50,167 nt of DNA from Megasphaera lornae (lineage in GTDB: Bacteria; Bacillota; Negativicutes; Veillonellales; Megasphaeraceae): contig NZ_AFIJ01000026.1 of NCBI RefSeq assembly GCF_000214495.1, positions 1 to 50,167 of the forward strand. Direction: 5' to 3'. A program made the position numbers and the translations under genes. Positions 1-12,261 of the stretch are shown here, in pieces. Below the pieces are notes generated by a model that saw only the letters and a list, made by a program, of their open reading frames with translations, did no database searches and had not been told where the DNA came from. Each line of letters opens with the position of its first letter. The stretch's first letter is position 1.

Positions 1-731
1 AACGTGCCGTCAGGCGCATTCAACCGGTTCAGCGTCGTAATAGCCGTGTCAATTTTACCGCCCTGCTTGGTAATGTCGGCAATGACCTTGGCATTATTTT
101 CCGACTTTCCTTTATTGGCCGTAATTTGCTCTTGCATTTTTGCCAACGTGCCTTCAGGCGCATTCAAGTTATTCAGTGCCGTTGTATTCTTTTCAATCGC
201 CGTCTTATTCGCCGTAACGGCGCCGCCTTCTTTCGTCAGCGCGGCAATCGCTTCAGCATTCGTTTGTATAGCCCGGCTGTTTTTCGTAATCGCCCCGGTT
301 TCTCCCGTCAAAGCCGCAATCGCTTCTTTGTTGCTCTTTATTTCTCCGTTCTTCAGCGCCGCAATAGCCGTGTCAATAGTACCGCCCTGCTTGGTAATGG
401 CAACAATGTCCTTAGCATTTTTGTCAATTTTCCCCTCATTTCCACCAACACGTCCCGACAAGGCATTTAATTGTTGCAATAATTCTTCAATTTTAGGATT
501 CGCCGGAGTACTGTCCGGAGTGGTTACCGAAGCATTAGAACTTGCAGAAGCCATATTTATGCCGCCTGCAGAAGTCAACAAAACAACTGCCAACATAGCC
601 GCACCGGTTGTTTTGACAACAATCCCGCCGCGTTTGCCGCTTTTGCTCTTACTTTGACTGTGAACCAGTTCCGATACAACCTGATAAATTCCTCTTGCTT
701 TATTAAAAATAACGCGATAGATTTTATTCAT
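1..731 (-). CDS. Trimeric autotransporter adhesin, N-terminal part (gene runs off the left edge)
   Basis: The gene starts at ATG 731 and reads left out of the window, so only about 243 N-terminal residues are visible. A GGAG lies 10 bases upstream of the ATG. The protein opens with an extended signal peptide region (ESPR; MNKIYRVIFNKARG, then a basic stretch) followed by a hydrophobic segment and an Ala-rich cleavage site, as in type V secretion adhesins that use an outer membrane. After residue about 75 it becomes low-complexity, with recurring heptad-like units such as ITKQGGTIDTAIAAL and LNAPEGTLAKMQEQ, which suggests a trimeric coiled-coil stalk. No head domain is seen in the visible part. 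It is divergent in sequence from the giant adhesin next door but has the same ESPR, so the two probably form an adhesin locus. Binding target unknown. Confidence 0.8.
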   Translation of the reverse strand, partial: MNKIYRVIFNKARGIYQVVSELVHSQSKSKSGKRGGIVVKTTGAAMLAVVLLTSAGGINMASASSNASVTTPDSTPANPKIEELLQQLNALSGRVGGNEGKIDKNAKDIVAITKQGGTIDTAIAALKNGEIKSNKEAIAALTGETGAITKNSRAIQTNAEAIAALTKEGGAVTANKTAIEKNTTALNNLNAPEGTLAKMQEQITANKGKSENNAKVIADITKQGGKIDTAITTLNRLNAPDGT

Positions 732-992
732 TTTTCACATTCTCCATTCCTAAAATCATTATTAAAATACCCCCCCGAAAAAAACAACAAAAACACCGTT
801 ATACAGGAGAGGTAATGTTTTAATAAGACCGGCAGCTGCCGCCGTCTATACTATGATATGAGAAAATTAATCAAAAAATCAGTTTATTGTTTTCCTTTTA
901 TATTTTTATATTTATTTAAATTCTACCATAAAACGACAAATTAGTACATACCGGCACATATGAAATCTGTTATTACCACTATTATTTTTCTA

Positions 993-1008
993 TGTTTCAC
1001 GTGAAACA
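993..1008. other. parS centromere-like site (ParB/Spo0J binding site)
   Basis: The sequence TGTTTCACGTGAAACA is a perfect 16-bp palindrome and matches the known Bacillus subtilis parS consensus at every position. ParB loads here to organise and segregate the replication origin region. It lies in the intergenic space between two adhesin genes. No parA/parB gene is in the window. Confidence 0.9.
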
Positions 1009-1060
1009 CATTTTTTCTGCAATGCCGTATTCTTGCTGATTTAACCGCACCGCATTTCAC

Positions 1061-1110
1061 AAAAAAGCAGTGCGGCCGACAACCTTACTAATGTTGTCAA
1101 CCGCACCGCT
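1061..1110 (-). terminator. Intrinsic terminator of the giant adhesin gene
   Basis: Read on the minus strand, a GC-rich stem (AGCGGTGCGG, then TGACAAC, pairing with GTTGTC and CCGCACTGC) is followed by a run of six T. It begins 25 bases after the adhesin stop codon. The rest of the 732-1134 gap holds the parS site and otherwise nothing I can assign; a promoter for the gene starting at 731 must lie there but was not resolved. Confidence 0.85.
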
Positions 1111-1134
1111 ATGTTTCCCGTCTTCTACGTTATT

Positions 1135-4100
1135 CTATTTTTTATTAGCCGCCATGGCCAGCACCATTTCTCGCAATTCCTGAATTTCACGTTTTTGTTG
1201 TTCATTTTCCGCTTTCAGTGCGCTGACTTCATCTTGCATCACATAAATAGAACTGATAGGTCCTGCCTTATACCGATCCGGAATTTCTTTTTCATCCTTT
1301 GTATGTCCGAATTTACGAGTATAGCCTACATTTACCATCGTATGGCCGGTGCCTAACGATACACCCGCATTCAGCATCGTGCTTTCATTGGTATAATGTG
1401 CAACCCCCAAGGCAACTGCCGTTTTTTGTTGATAATTTCCTATGCCCGCCATAATCTGAGTCGGTTCCACCGGATCATATTGCAACGGTTTCAACGCTGC
1501 CAATGCAGCCGCATCCGCACCGATTCCATGTGCTTCATCCTTAGTGTTGCCGATTGCCTTGGCCATACCGGCAATAGCCGTATCCATTTGGTCTTTATTC
1601 ACCGCATCGGTCGGCAAATTACCTTGTCCAACGTTGTGCATAACCACGGGTTCTCCCGCTTTTCCCGGTTCGGCCGCCGGATTTACCAAGCTTACAGAGG
1701 GCGTTCCCTTACCGTCTTGTCCCAAGTCGGCAGGAGTAGCCGTCATATTACCGTCTTTATCGGTAACAAACCATTTTCCGTCTGTACCTTTAGCAATAGT
1801 ATTCCCTGCATTGTCTGTATACGCCGTAGGAAGTCCTACAACATTTACTTTATAGCCGGTTTCAGTAGCTACCACTTTTGTATTCGTCCCGTCTGTGATA
1901 TTCACTGTATCAAAGGACTTAACAGCCTTAACCGCTTTTCCGTTAACCTGTAAATTCCACGGGCTATTCATAATATCGGCAATCGTTGCCGCATTATGCT
2001 GCATAGCAACCAACGGATTGGCAGCAGTAGGATCGACGGAGCCGTCCGGGTTCTTCTTGCTTTCCGGTGCCTTTACTTCTTTTGCATCCGGTGCTACTTC
2101 GGCAAAATTACTTTTTACATTAGTCACGGTAATCGGTTTATTTTTTCACCAATTTGCACGCCTGCCGGATCGACCGGTCCCGCCGTTGTATCCGGTGTGC
2201 CGTCATCTTTTGCCTTGTAGTACTTATCGCCATCTTTTACGAGCGAATTGCCGTCTTTATCTACATATTGAGTAGGTGCAGAACCGTTCTTCGCATTTTC
2301 CGCATTCACCGCTTTGGCAATCTCTTCTTTATTTACCTTAACGGTTACTTTGCTTACACCGTCTTTAGATTCGGTAATGACTTTTGCCAAACCGTCACCG
2401 GCAAATTCTACGGTGTTCGCATGTCTTACCTGTCCGCTAACAGCCTTACCGTTTTCATCCGTTCCTTTAATGACAAATCCTAACTTCTGCAAATCATCAA
2501 CAGTCGCTACGGTTCCGGATGCGGCATGTTCCAAATCCGCCAAGCCTTTTGTCGGACCTTCCTTAATTTCACTTGTTCCCGCTGCTACGTTCGTGAGCTG
2601 CATAGGATGTCCTTTTTCACCGATTTGTACAACCGGGACAGCGTCCTTCGCTCCTGCTATAACGTTTCCTTCATTATCCACTTTATCTGTCGGATAATAC
2701 TTATTATCCTTTGCTTTAACAAGCGGATTACCTTCTTGATCGACATAGTGAATCGGTGCGTTTCCGGCTTTATCATTAATAGCCTTTACCGCTGCCGCCA
2801 CTTTTTGTTCATCGACGGTCACCGTAATAACTCTCTTTTGGCCTTCCGTCTGACCGCTTACTTCTGCCAAACCTGCACCTTTAAAGTTTACTTCTTGTGC
2901 ATTTTGTACTTTGTCGGCATACGTATCTCCCACGCTGAGTATCCAACCCATACGGCGAAGGTCATCTACTGTTGCAGCGGTATGCTTACTAACGTTATCC
3001 GACGCTGCATCCGTCGGTATGCTTAAATCGGCGAGTCCGGCTTTTGCTTTATCTGCCTGACTTGCATTCGGATCAGTCGGCGTTGCAATGGAAGTGGTTC
3101 CCGGTGCTATATTCATAAGTTGTGTCGGTTTATCTTTTTCGCCGACCTGAATTCCTACCGGGTCAACTGCCTGTGCACCGGTTTGCGGTGTTCCGTCATC
3201 GCCTACTTTATCCTTCGGATAATATTTACCGTCTTTGGCTTTAACCAACGGATTGCCGTCTTTATCTACATACTGTGTCGGAGCGGATCCCTTCTTGTCA
3301 TTTGCGTCATTCACTACTTTAACAATATCTTCTTTATTTACCTTGACAGTTACTTTGCTTACACCGTTTGCAGATTCAGTAATAACTTTCGCCAGATCTT
3401 CCCCGGCAAATTCTACGGTGTTGGCATGTTTCACTTGACCGGTTACATCTGTAGTACCATCTGCCGCTTTACCTTTAATAACAAATCCGAGTTTCTTCGC
3501 ATCCGCTACGCTGAGGCCATTCGTATCTTTGGAATTAGCTAAATCGGCAAGTCCGGCTTTAGCTTTCCCGACGATATCTTTATCATCGGTCGGTGCAGCA
3601 ATAGTCGCCGTGCCTACGCCTACATTGCGCAATACGGTGCCTTCCGTCGTATCCGCACTGCCGTTCGGATGAACCAGCGCTACACCTAAATTCGGTACGT
3701 CTGCGGCTTTCTTACCTTGTAACGGCTGCGCATCCGGTTTTAATGTACCGGTGCCCTCAACAATATCACTCATCCTATATACGGCTTCTTCATCACTATT
3801 CGGCATTTTATGTTTTACCGGATTATCGGCGGCATTGTAATACAATACTTCATTTCCTTTTTGCAGCATGGGAATCATACGGTTTCCTTTACCGTCCACA
3901 TACTGAATGGCATTCTGCGTACCTGTTACCAAATTGTCCGCATTTACATCAATGGTAATAATACGTGTACCGTCAGCTGCCGTTTTACCGCTAATCCATG
4001 CACCGCCGAGGCCGACAAATTTTACTTTATTGCCGTTTTTCACGACATCTTGATATGCTTTGTTACCGCCGTCCGCATTCACACTGGCTCCCAAAACAAA

Positions 4101-7100
4101 TCCCATATCCTTCAAATCGCCTACGGTAGCTACTTTAGTATCCTTAGCAGCTTTCAAATCTGCCAACTGTACCGGTTTAGTATCGGTTCCCATCATGGGT
4201 TGTCCATCTTCTTTGTTAACCGGTTTTGATTCCGTGCCGCGAGCTACATTATCAAGCTGAATCGGTTTGTCTTTTTCACCCAAACGTATACCTGCCGGTG
4301 TCTTTTCTCCTGCGTCTGTATCCGGTGTACCGTCTGCTTTCGGTTTGTAATACTTACCATCATCACCTTTTACAAGCGGATCGCCGTTCTCATCTACATA
4401 CGTTGTCGGTTCAGAGCCCTTCTTCGCATTTTCTGCATTGACCGCTTTGGCAATCTCTTCTTTATTTACCTTGACTGTTACTTTACTTACACCATTTGCA
4501 GATTCCGTAATGACTTTGGCCAAATCTTCACCGGCAAATTCTACCGTATCGGCATGTTTTACCTGTGCAACAACATCGGTTGTTCCATCTTCCGCTTTAC
4601 CTTTAATGACAAATCCCAACTTCTTCAAATCTGCCACGGTCGCTACGGTACCGTCTTTCGCATTCGCCAAATCTGCCAAGCCGTTAGTCGGGTCATTGGC
4701 TTTATTAATAGCTTCCGTTGCCGGTGCTACATTGGTGAGCTGTGTCGGTTTACCTTTTTCACCGACCTGAATACCTGCCGGTTCCACTGCCTGTGCACCC
4801 TGTATAGGCTGTCCGTCGTCGCCTACCTTATCCTTCGGATAGTAATTACCGTCTTTTGCTTTGACAAGCGGATTGCCGTCTTTATCTACATACTGTGTCG
4901 GTGCGTTTCCAGCCTTATCGTTAATGCTCTTTACGGCATCAGCCACTTTCTTGTCATCGACTTTCACCGTAAATGTACGTACATTATCTTCTGTCTTACC
5001 GCTTACTTCTGCCAAACCTTCGCCGACAAATTTCACGGTTTGTGCATTAGTTACGGTTTCATGATAATTAGATCCGTCAGCTACCACAAAGCCTACCCGT
5101 TTCAAATCATCCACGGTTGCTACCGTTCCGGGTACGGCATGTTCCAAATCTGCCAAGCCTTTTGTCGGGCCTTCTGCCGTGATTTCATTTGTTCCCGGTT
5201 TAACGTTCGTAAGCTGTGTCGGTTTCCCTTTTTCACCGACCTGAATACCTGCCGGATCAACTGATTTTGCATCCGGTTTCGGCTGTCCGTCATCGCCTAC
5301 TTTATCCTTCGGATAGTAATTACCGTCTTTTGCTTTAACAAGCGGATTGCCGTCTTTATCCACATACTGTGTCGGAGCATTTCCGGCTTTATCGTTAATG
5401 CTCTTTACGGCATCAGCCACTTTCTTGTCATCGACTTTAACCGTAAATGTACGTACATCATTTTCTGTCTTACCGCTTACTTCTGCCAAACCTTCGCCGA
5501 CAAATTTCACGGTTTGTGCATTAGTCACGGTGGCATGATAATTACCGCCGTCAGCTACCACAAAGCCTACCCGTTTCAAATCATCTACGGTTGCTACGGT
5601 ACCTGATTTCGCATTTGCCAAATCTGCCAAGCCGTTGGTCGGGTCATTTTCTTTATCAATGGCACTTGTTGCCGGTGCTACATTGGTGAGCTGTGTCGTT
5701 TTACCTTTTTCACCGACCTGAATACCTTCAGGTGTCTTTTCTCCTTCACCCTTATTCGGAGTTCCGTCCGGATTCTGTTTGTAGTACTTATCGCCATCTT
5801 TTACAAGCGGATTACCGTCTTTATCCACATACTGTGTCGGCGCAGATCCCTTCTTGTCATTTGCGTCATTCACTACTTTGACAATATCTTCTTTATTTAC
5901 CTTGACAGTTACTTTGCTTGCACCGTCTTTAGATTCGGTAATGACTTTCGCCAAATCTTCACCGGCAAATTCTACCGTATTGGTGTGTTTTACCTGTCCG
6001 TTAACGGGTTTACCGGCTGTATCCGTTCCTTTAATAATAAATCCTAACTTCTTCAAATCATCCACAGTTGCTACCGTTCCGGGTACGGCATGTTCCAAAT
6101 CTGCCAAGCCTTTTGTCGGACCTTCTGCCGTGATGTCATTTGTTCCCGGTTTAACATTCGTAAGTTGTGTCGGTTTCCCTTTTTCACCGACCTGAATACC
6201 TGACGGTTCCACTGCCTGTGCGCCCTGTGTAGGCTGTCCGTCATCGCCTACTTTATCCTTCGGATAGTATTTACCGTCTTTTGCTTTGACAAGCGGATTG
6301 CCGTCTTTATCTACATACTGTGTCGGTGCGTTTCCGGCTTTATCGTTAATACTCTTTACGGCATCCGCCACTTTCTTATCATCGACTGTTACCGTAATAA
6401 TTCTCTTTTCGCCTTCCGTCTTACCGCTTACTTCTGCCAAGCCTTCGCCTTTAAAGTTGACTTCTTGGGCATGTTGTACTTTTTCGGAGTAACTATCTCC
6501 GGCACTGACAACAAATCCCAATTTCTTCAAATCTGCCACAGTCGCTACGGTGCCGTCTTTCGCCTTCGCCAAATCTGCCAAGCCGTTGGTCGGGTCATTT
6601 GCTTTATTAATAGCTTCCGTTGCCGGCGCTACGTTCGTGAGCTGAATCGGTTTATCTTTTTCACCCAAGCGTACGCCTGCCGGATCGACCGCTCCGCCGT
6701 CTGTATCCGGTGTACCGTCTGCTTTCGGTTTATAATACTTACCGTCACTACCCTTTACAAGCGGATTGCCGTCTTTATCCACATACGTTGTCGGTGCGGA
6801 GCCCTTCTTGGCACTGTCCGCATTAATGGCTTTTGCCACTTCCTCTTTATCGACTTTTACCGTAATAATTCTCTTTTCGCCTTCCGTCTTACCGCTTACT
6901 TCTGCCAGACCTTCACCGACAAATTTCACGGTTTGTGCATTAGTCACGGTGGCATGATAATTACCGCCGTCAGCTACCACAAAGCCTACCCGTTTCAAAT
7001 CATCCACGGTTGCTACCGTTCCGGGTACGGCATGTTCCAAATCTGCCAAGCCTTTTGTCGGACCTTCTGCCGTGATTTCATTTGTTCCCGGTTTAACGTT

Positions 7101-10100
7101 CGTAAGCTGTGTCGGGTTCCCTTTTTCACCGACCTGAATACCTGCCGGATCAACTGATTTTGCATCCGGTTTCGGCTGTCCGTCATCGCCTACTTTATCC
7201 TTCGGATAGTATTTACCGTCTTTTGCTTTAACAAGCGAATTTCCGTCTTTATCCACATACTGTGTCGGAGCGTTTCCGGCTTTATCGTTAATGCTCTTTA
7301 CGGCATCAGCCACTTTCTTATCATCGACTTTCACCGTAATAATTCTCTTTTCGCCTTCCGTCTTACCGCTTACTTCTGCCAAGCCTTCGCCTTTAAAGTT
7401 TACTTCTTGGGCATGTTGTACTTTTTCGGAATAACTATCTCCGGCACTTACGACAAATCCCAGTTTCTTCAAATCTGCTACTGTTGCTACGGTGCCGTCT
7501 TTCGCCTTCGCCAAATCTGCCAAGCCGTTAGTCGGGTCATTTGCTTTATTAATAGCTTCCGTTGCCGGTGCTACATTCGTAAGCTGAATAGGTTTATCTT
7601 TTTCACCCAAGCGTACGCCTGCCGGATCGACCGCTCCGCCGTCTGTATCCGGTGTACCGTCTGCTTTCGGTTTGTAATACTTACCGTCACTACCCTTTAC
7701 AAGCGGATTACCGTCTTTATCCACATACGTAGTTGGTGCAGTTCCTTTCTTTGCCCCTTCTGCGTTAATAGCTTTCGCCACTTCATCTTTATCTACTTTA
7801 ACCGTAAAGGTGCGGACATCATCCTTTGTTTCACCGGTAACCGTTGCCAGACCTTCGCCAACAAATTTCACGGTTTGTGCATTCGCCACGGTGGCATGAT
7901 ACTTAGCTCCGTCCGCTACGACAAATCCCATTTTCTTCAAATCATCCACGGTCGCTACCGTTCCGGGTACGGCATGTTCCAAATCTGCCAGTCCTTTGGT
8001 CGGGCCTTCTGCCGTGATTTCATTCGTTCCCGGTTTTACATTCGTAAGCTGCATAGGCGTATCTTTTTCTCCTAAGCGTACGCCTGCCGGATCGGTCGTG
8101 TCGTTATCGAGTGTGCCGTCATCTTTTACTTTGTGATAATTACCGTCATCACCTTTCACAAGCGGATTACCGTCTTTATCTACATACGCAGTCGGCGCAG
8201 TTCCTTTTTGTGCATTGGCGGCATTCACAGCCTGTGTAACATCATCTTTATTTACCTTAACGGTCACTTTATGCTTGCCGTCTTTAGAAGTTACCACAAC
8301 ATGTGCCAAATCTTCCCCGGCAAATTCTACCGTATTGGCATGTTTTACTTGTCCGGTGACAGCACTGTCATCGTCGGCTTTGCCCTTGATAACAAAGCCC
8401 AAATTGCGCAAATCTTCTACGGTCGCTACATTGCTTTTCTGACTGTCTTTGCTCAAATCAGCCAATCCATCTGTCGGATCACCGGTTTTATTGATCACAT
8501 CGGCGCCGTGTTTGACATTGGTCAAAACGGTCGGATGAGATTCCACATCCGCCACACGAGCTGCCGGTGCGACAGACGGTTTACTCGTATCCGGTGTATT
8601 ATCTTTATCGCTGACAGGATAATAATATTTCCCGTCCTGAGCTCTAACCAACGGTTTATTATTCGCATCGACATAACGAATCTGTGTAAATCCGTTATTG
8701 AGGAATTCTTGTTCAACGGCTTTTCCCGTTTCTTTACGGTCAACGGTTACCGTAATCATTCGTGGTTCTTCGCCTTTACCGGCGGCGGTGACTTTCGCCA
8801 AATCTTTACCGAAGAAAGAAACTTTGCGATTATGAACCACCGCTTCGGAATACTTATCGTCCGGAACACTTAAAATCCAACCTATTTTACTGATATCATT
8901 AACGTTTACACCTGTCTTTTCTGAGATATTGGATAAATCGGCAAGACCATCCGGCGTTAACTGTGTAACGGCACCGTTCACATTGGCCAATTGCAATCCT
9001 TGTCGTTTACTGGTGATAGCCGCCGGGGTTTCCTCCTTCGATTCGTCTAAAGAACCATCAGGATTTACCTTAAAGAACTTACCACCTTTTTGCTGTAATT
9101 TTTCCCCTTTCGCATTCAGGTACACCAACTCGCCGATTTTCTTTTCCAGCTCATCACGTGCCTGTTTAGCCGCATTCATGCGCTTAACCAATTCACCGGC
9201 CGTAATCAAGCCGTCTTCATGATTTTTCGTGGAAAAAGAACCGTCCGGATTGGCAATCAATTCCGTGGTTTTGGCTTTAAGGGTAATACGCGGTCCTTCT
9301 TTATCTTGCGTCAGTTCCGTACTGAGGTACGATTGTCCGGAAATTTTCAGCCGTGCATTATCTAAAAGGAAATCGCTAAAAGCCTTTGGTGTTCCTGCAC
9401 CGGCGGAATCCGCTTCCACCATCATATTTACGTTTCTGAGTTGTGCCACGTTGACCGCATCCGTATCATTCGTCCCGGCTGCAACATTGACAATTTGCCG
9501 CGTAATTGCATCTGTTGCATCCGGAGTGCTGCCGTTTTTACCGATGGACAACGCCCCGGCATTGGCTTTGAATGCCGGCCCTTTCAAGCCTGCATACACA
9601 TGGGTACGAATACCGTTTTCAATATCCGTCTCCGTTGCCTTCGGCACTTCCCAAGCAGACGGCGTCACTTTCACTTCATAATTTTCAATCAAATCCGCCG
9701 CTCCGTCTTTCAGCTTCAACTGTATAGACCCGGCTTCTTTGGACTGATCAATGGTTGCCGCCTTATAGCCGTAGAAATAGCCCGCCATATCGGAGCCTCT
9801 GTCGGCCTCCGCCAAAGACCCCAAGGCAACGCTGTCCGCATTCTTAGCAATCGTACCGTAACCGACAGCCGTTATACGGTGTGCATCTCCGGAGTCGGGC
9901 CATGCCGATGCCCGAGCCCCCAAAACGACTGTACCGTTCCCTTTAGCAGCACTGCCCATACCGATAGCCACGGCCCCGATACTGTCATGGCCGGCTTTCT
10001 GCGTTCCTACGGAAGCCCCGGCACCGAGGGCGACGGCACCGAAGGAGTCCTGTTCAATACGAGCCAACGCACCTACTGCCGTTCCCATTTGGGTCAATAC

Positions 10101-11291
10101 ATGCGCTTTCGTACCGATAGCCACCCCGGCTTCGCCGGCATACGTTGATCCTTCATTCGGATTCCCCGGATTATTATCTACTTTTCTATATCCCGATAAC
10201 TTTCTGAAAATACCGTCATTGTTTAAATACATCGCATAAAATGAGTCATTCTGCTTACCATCTCCAAACGTATTGCCGCCCATAACGATACTGTATCTGC
10301 CCGCTATGGAATTGGAACCGATGGCAATGGCCTGATCCCCGAGTGCACGGCTGTGATGGCCGACTGCCACCTGATCCGTACCGCTATCCCGTACGACATC
10401 ATAAAAATTAACCTTTTTGTCATCTGATGCGGCTGTATTAATATCCCCTTCGCCGTAAAAACGATCGGAAATATGTTTTTTCGTTCCATCCTTTATTTTT
10501 GTCATTTGTGCCCGGGAATATACACGACTGGCCCATATGTTCGCCGTGCTGGCAAAGTCCAAATAAGTATTTTCAGTACCGGGAGTAAGAAATACGATAT
10601 TGCTGGCACCTGCCAACGAATTGGTACCGATAGCCACGGCATTTTTATTGAATACAGGATTGTTCGTATCATCGCCGCCTAAAGGATGCGTTACTTTCGC
10701 TCCGGGATTTCCTATATTTCCGGGACGACTATAGGCGGCACGTGCCATTCTACCTATGGTAATGGAATTGACGCCGGACTGCGTGTCACGACCGATGGCG
10801 ATTCCCGCTATACCGCGCGCATACGAATCACGGCCGAAAGAAATACCGTCATTTTGCAATGTATTCCCTAAAATAGCTATCCCGCCGTCTATATTCGCAT
10901 ACGCCCCGGCACCGATAGCAACCGTACGATATTGCACGGCATGGGCATTTCTGCCTATCGCTACGGCACCGTATTGTTCCGCATTTGCTTTTACCGGATT
11001 TTCACCGGGTTTTACCATATCATTATCTACGGCCGTACCGTTGCCGGTTCCTTTTTTCACGTAGTTGGCTTCCACCTGCTTCATTACTTCATCTACAATT
11101 TTTTGTGTAGCCGGATCTAACGTTGCGCGATCATTCGCCGCCCATACGGGAGCTTGTACGGCAGTCCCCATAATCACTGCCAAAACGGCGGCAACGATCT
11201 TGGTCTTCCCGCCGCGACTCTTCGCATATTCCGAAACGACAATATACGCCTGCCGCGATTTACTCCAAACAACTTTAAAAATTCGATTCAT
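1135..11291 (-). CDS. Giant YadA-like trimeric autotransporter adhesin (frame broken once at 2141-2146)
   Basis: About 3,390 residues if the break is repaired. Start ATG 11291 has GGGGAG upstream. Residues 1-51 are an ESPR plus signal peptide ending in VQAPVWA. Residues about 104-490 are YadA-head repeats (AVAIGRNA, TVAIGAGAYA, VALGAGAS types). A neck (GTNDTDAVNVAQLRNV) sits near 607. From about 780 follow some 14 stalk modules of about 157 residues with recurring YVDKDGNPLVK, GEKxxPxQLTNV and GLADL...TVATVDDLKxxGF. The C-terminus carries a 4-strand YadA anchor (PLQYDPVEPTQIMAGIGNYQ...GYTRKFG) and then an unusual 55-residue tail ending in a coiled coil. The upstream frame (2124-11291) ends GEKINRLP; the downstream frame (1135-2127) carries the anchor. 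One extra A in the A6 run at 2141-2146 joins them as GEKNKPITVTNV, matching other modules. It should be exported through the outer membrane as an adhesin; its ligand cannot be told. Confidence 0.88.
2480..8960 (-). repeat. Tandem array of about 14 stalk modules inside the adhesin
   Basis: The GLADL...DDLKxxGF signature recurs about every 470-480 bases, that is every 157 residues or so. Modules fall into at least three kinds, told apart by the segment after the signature: VVADGxxYH with KFVGEGLA, VVSAGDSYS with NFKGEGLA, and VIKG with EFAGEDLA. Kinds alternate, and a two-module block of about 940 bases (around 6,480-7,700) is repeated nearly exactly at protein level, so the array has grown by recombination. 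Long open frames on the plus strand here are shadows of the repeat. Confidence 0.9.
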
Positions 11292-11810
11292 TCTTTTCTC
11301 CCCTTTCCTAAATACGTATACATGAAATTATGCTCTTATACAATACATGTATTTATACCCATAACCCTCTTTACAATATATGGATATTTCCGCTTTACCC
11401 TCCCCCGTTTTCATAAAAAATATTTACTTACAGCAAAGAAATATCGAATATATTTAAGAACATGGTACCATAGGGACATCTTCTCTGTAAATAAAGTATT
11501 CCTATTGTGTATAGTATTAGTTTGCATATTTATTGTTTTTTTTTTTACATATCCGTTTTTATGGTCTTTCATTTCTCCCGGCAGCACGATTGTTCCGCTG
11601 TTTCGTTCCGGTACGTATATTCCTTTGTCTTCTCAACCGGTCCGAAACCGTTGTCCATGCGGCAAACGTCCCGCGGTAACGGTCAATTGGTCAATATTTT
11701 TTATTTTTATAAATTCACACGGTTTTTATGCTCTTTTTTTAATAAAAGTACAATGACAAAAAGTAATATAACAAGCAACCTTATTTGCCGGCAACCGCCG
11801 GAAGTGCCAC
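11292..11810. other. Intergenic region upstream of the giant adhesin, no gene seen
   Basis: About 520 AT-rich bases between the adhesin start and the terminator after panD. TATAAG and TATAAA-like -10 elements occur on the minus strand within 70 bases of the adhesin ATG, and a small palindrome AATACATGTATT sits among them, so the adhesin promoter is probably here. The open frames present have no recognisable protein character. I see nothing else. Confidence 0.5.
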
Positions 11811-11862
11811 AAAAAAGAACAGAGGAAAGGTCGCCATACAGACCTTTCCTCTGTTCTTTTTT
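11811..11862. terminator. Bidirectional intrinsic terminator after panD
   Basis: Perfect inverted repeat (AAAAAAGAACAGAGGAAAGGTC against its complement, 8-base loop) flanked by A and T runs, so it can stop transcription in both directions. It begins 14 bases beyond the panD stop codon. Confidence 0.92.
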
Positions 11863-11875
11863 ACTGCCTTGCCCG

Positions 11876-12259
11876 TTACTCGATATGCCCGTGTTCTTCC
11901 AAATGGCGAACTTCCTTAATTTTATTTTGTCCGTCCACCAATACGACAGTCGGTGTATACGTAACCGCTTCTTCTTCCTGCATCCAAGCGTAACACATAA
12001 TAATCACCACATCCCCCGGCTGTACACAGCGGGCGGCCGCACCATTCAAACAAATCACGCCCGAATGCGGCGGTCCGGGAATAACATAGGTTTCTAAGCG
12101 CGCACCGTTATTATTGTCCGTAATTTGCACCCGTTCATTAGGTAAAATATGCGCTTTTTCCATCAAAGCCGCATCAATCGTAATGCTGCCGACATAATGC
12201 AAATTCGCCTCTGTGACGGTGGCGCAATGAATTTTGGATTTTAACATATGGAATTGCAT
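11876..12259 (-). CDS. panD: Aspartate 1-decarboxylase proenzyme PanD
   Basis: Makes beta-alanine from L-aspartate for pantothenate synthesis in the cytoplasm. The N-terminal [21 protein letters not shown] is the family signature; the proenzyme cleaves itself at Gly-Ser in YVGS, so Ser becomes the pyruvoyl cofactor. The position usually Arg/Gly in KIHRAxVT is Cys here, a mild difference. The later VIxxNGAAAR segment and a PGDVVIIM motif are also typical. I chose ATG 12259 (MQFHMLKSK) because GGGGGGA lies 9 bases upstream; a start at the internal MLKSK (12247) is possible. The gene begins just beyond the panC stop codon and is cotranscribed with it. panB is not in the window. Confidence 0.95.
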   Translation of the reverse strand: MQFHMLKSKIHCATVTEANLHYVGSITIDAALMEKAHILPNERVQITDNNNGARLETYVIPGPPHSGVICLNGAAARCVQPGDVVIIMCYAWMQEEEAVTYTPTVVLVDGQNKIKEVRHLEEHGHIE

Positions 12260-12261
12260 GG

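Noticed and set aside
2480-8960. CRISPR or other DNA-level repeat array
   Set aside because: The repeats are long, translated in one frame and vary as protein modules; no direct repeat-spacer pattern exists here or elsewhere in the window.
2154-9681. Many long plus-strand open frames across the adhesin gene
   Set aside because: They repeat with the 470-base module period, are antisense to a clearly coding frame, and have no RBS or recognisable domains.
11507-12097. Plus-strand open frames across the intergenic region and panD
   Set aside because: They run through a strong bidirectional terminator and antisense to panD, with low-complexity Phe-rich translation.
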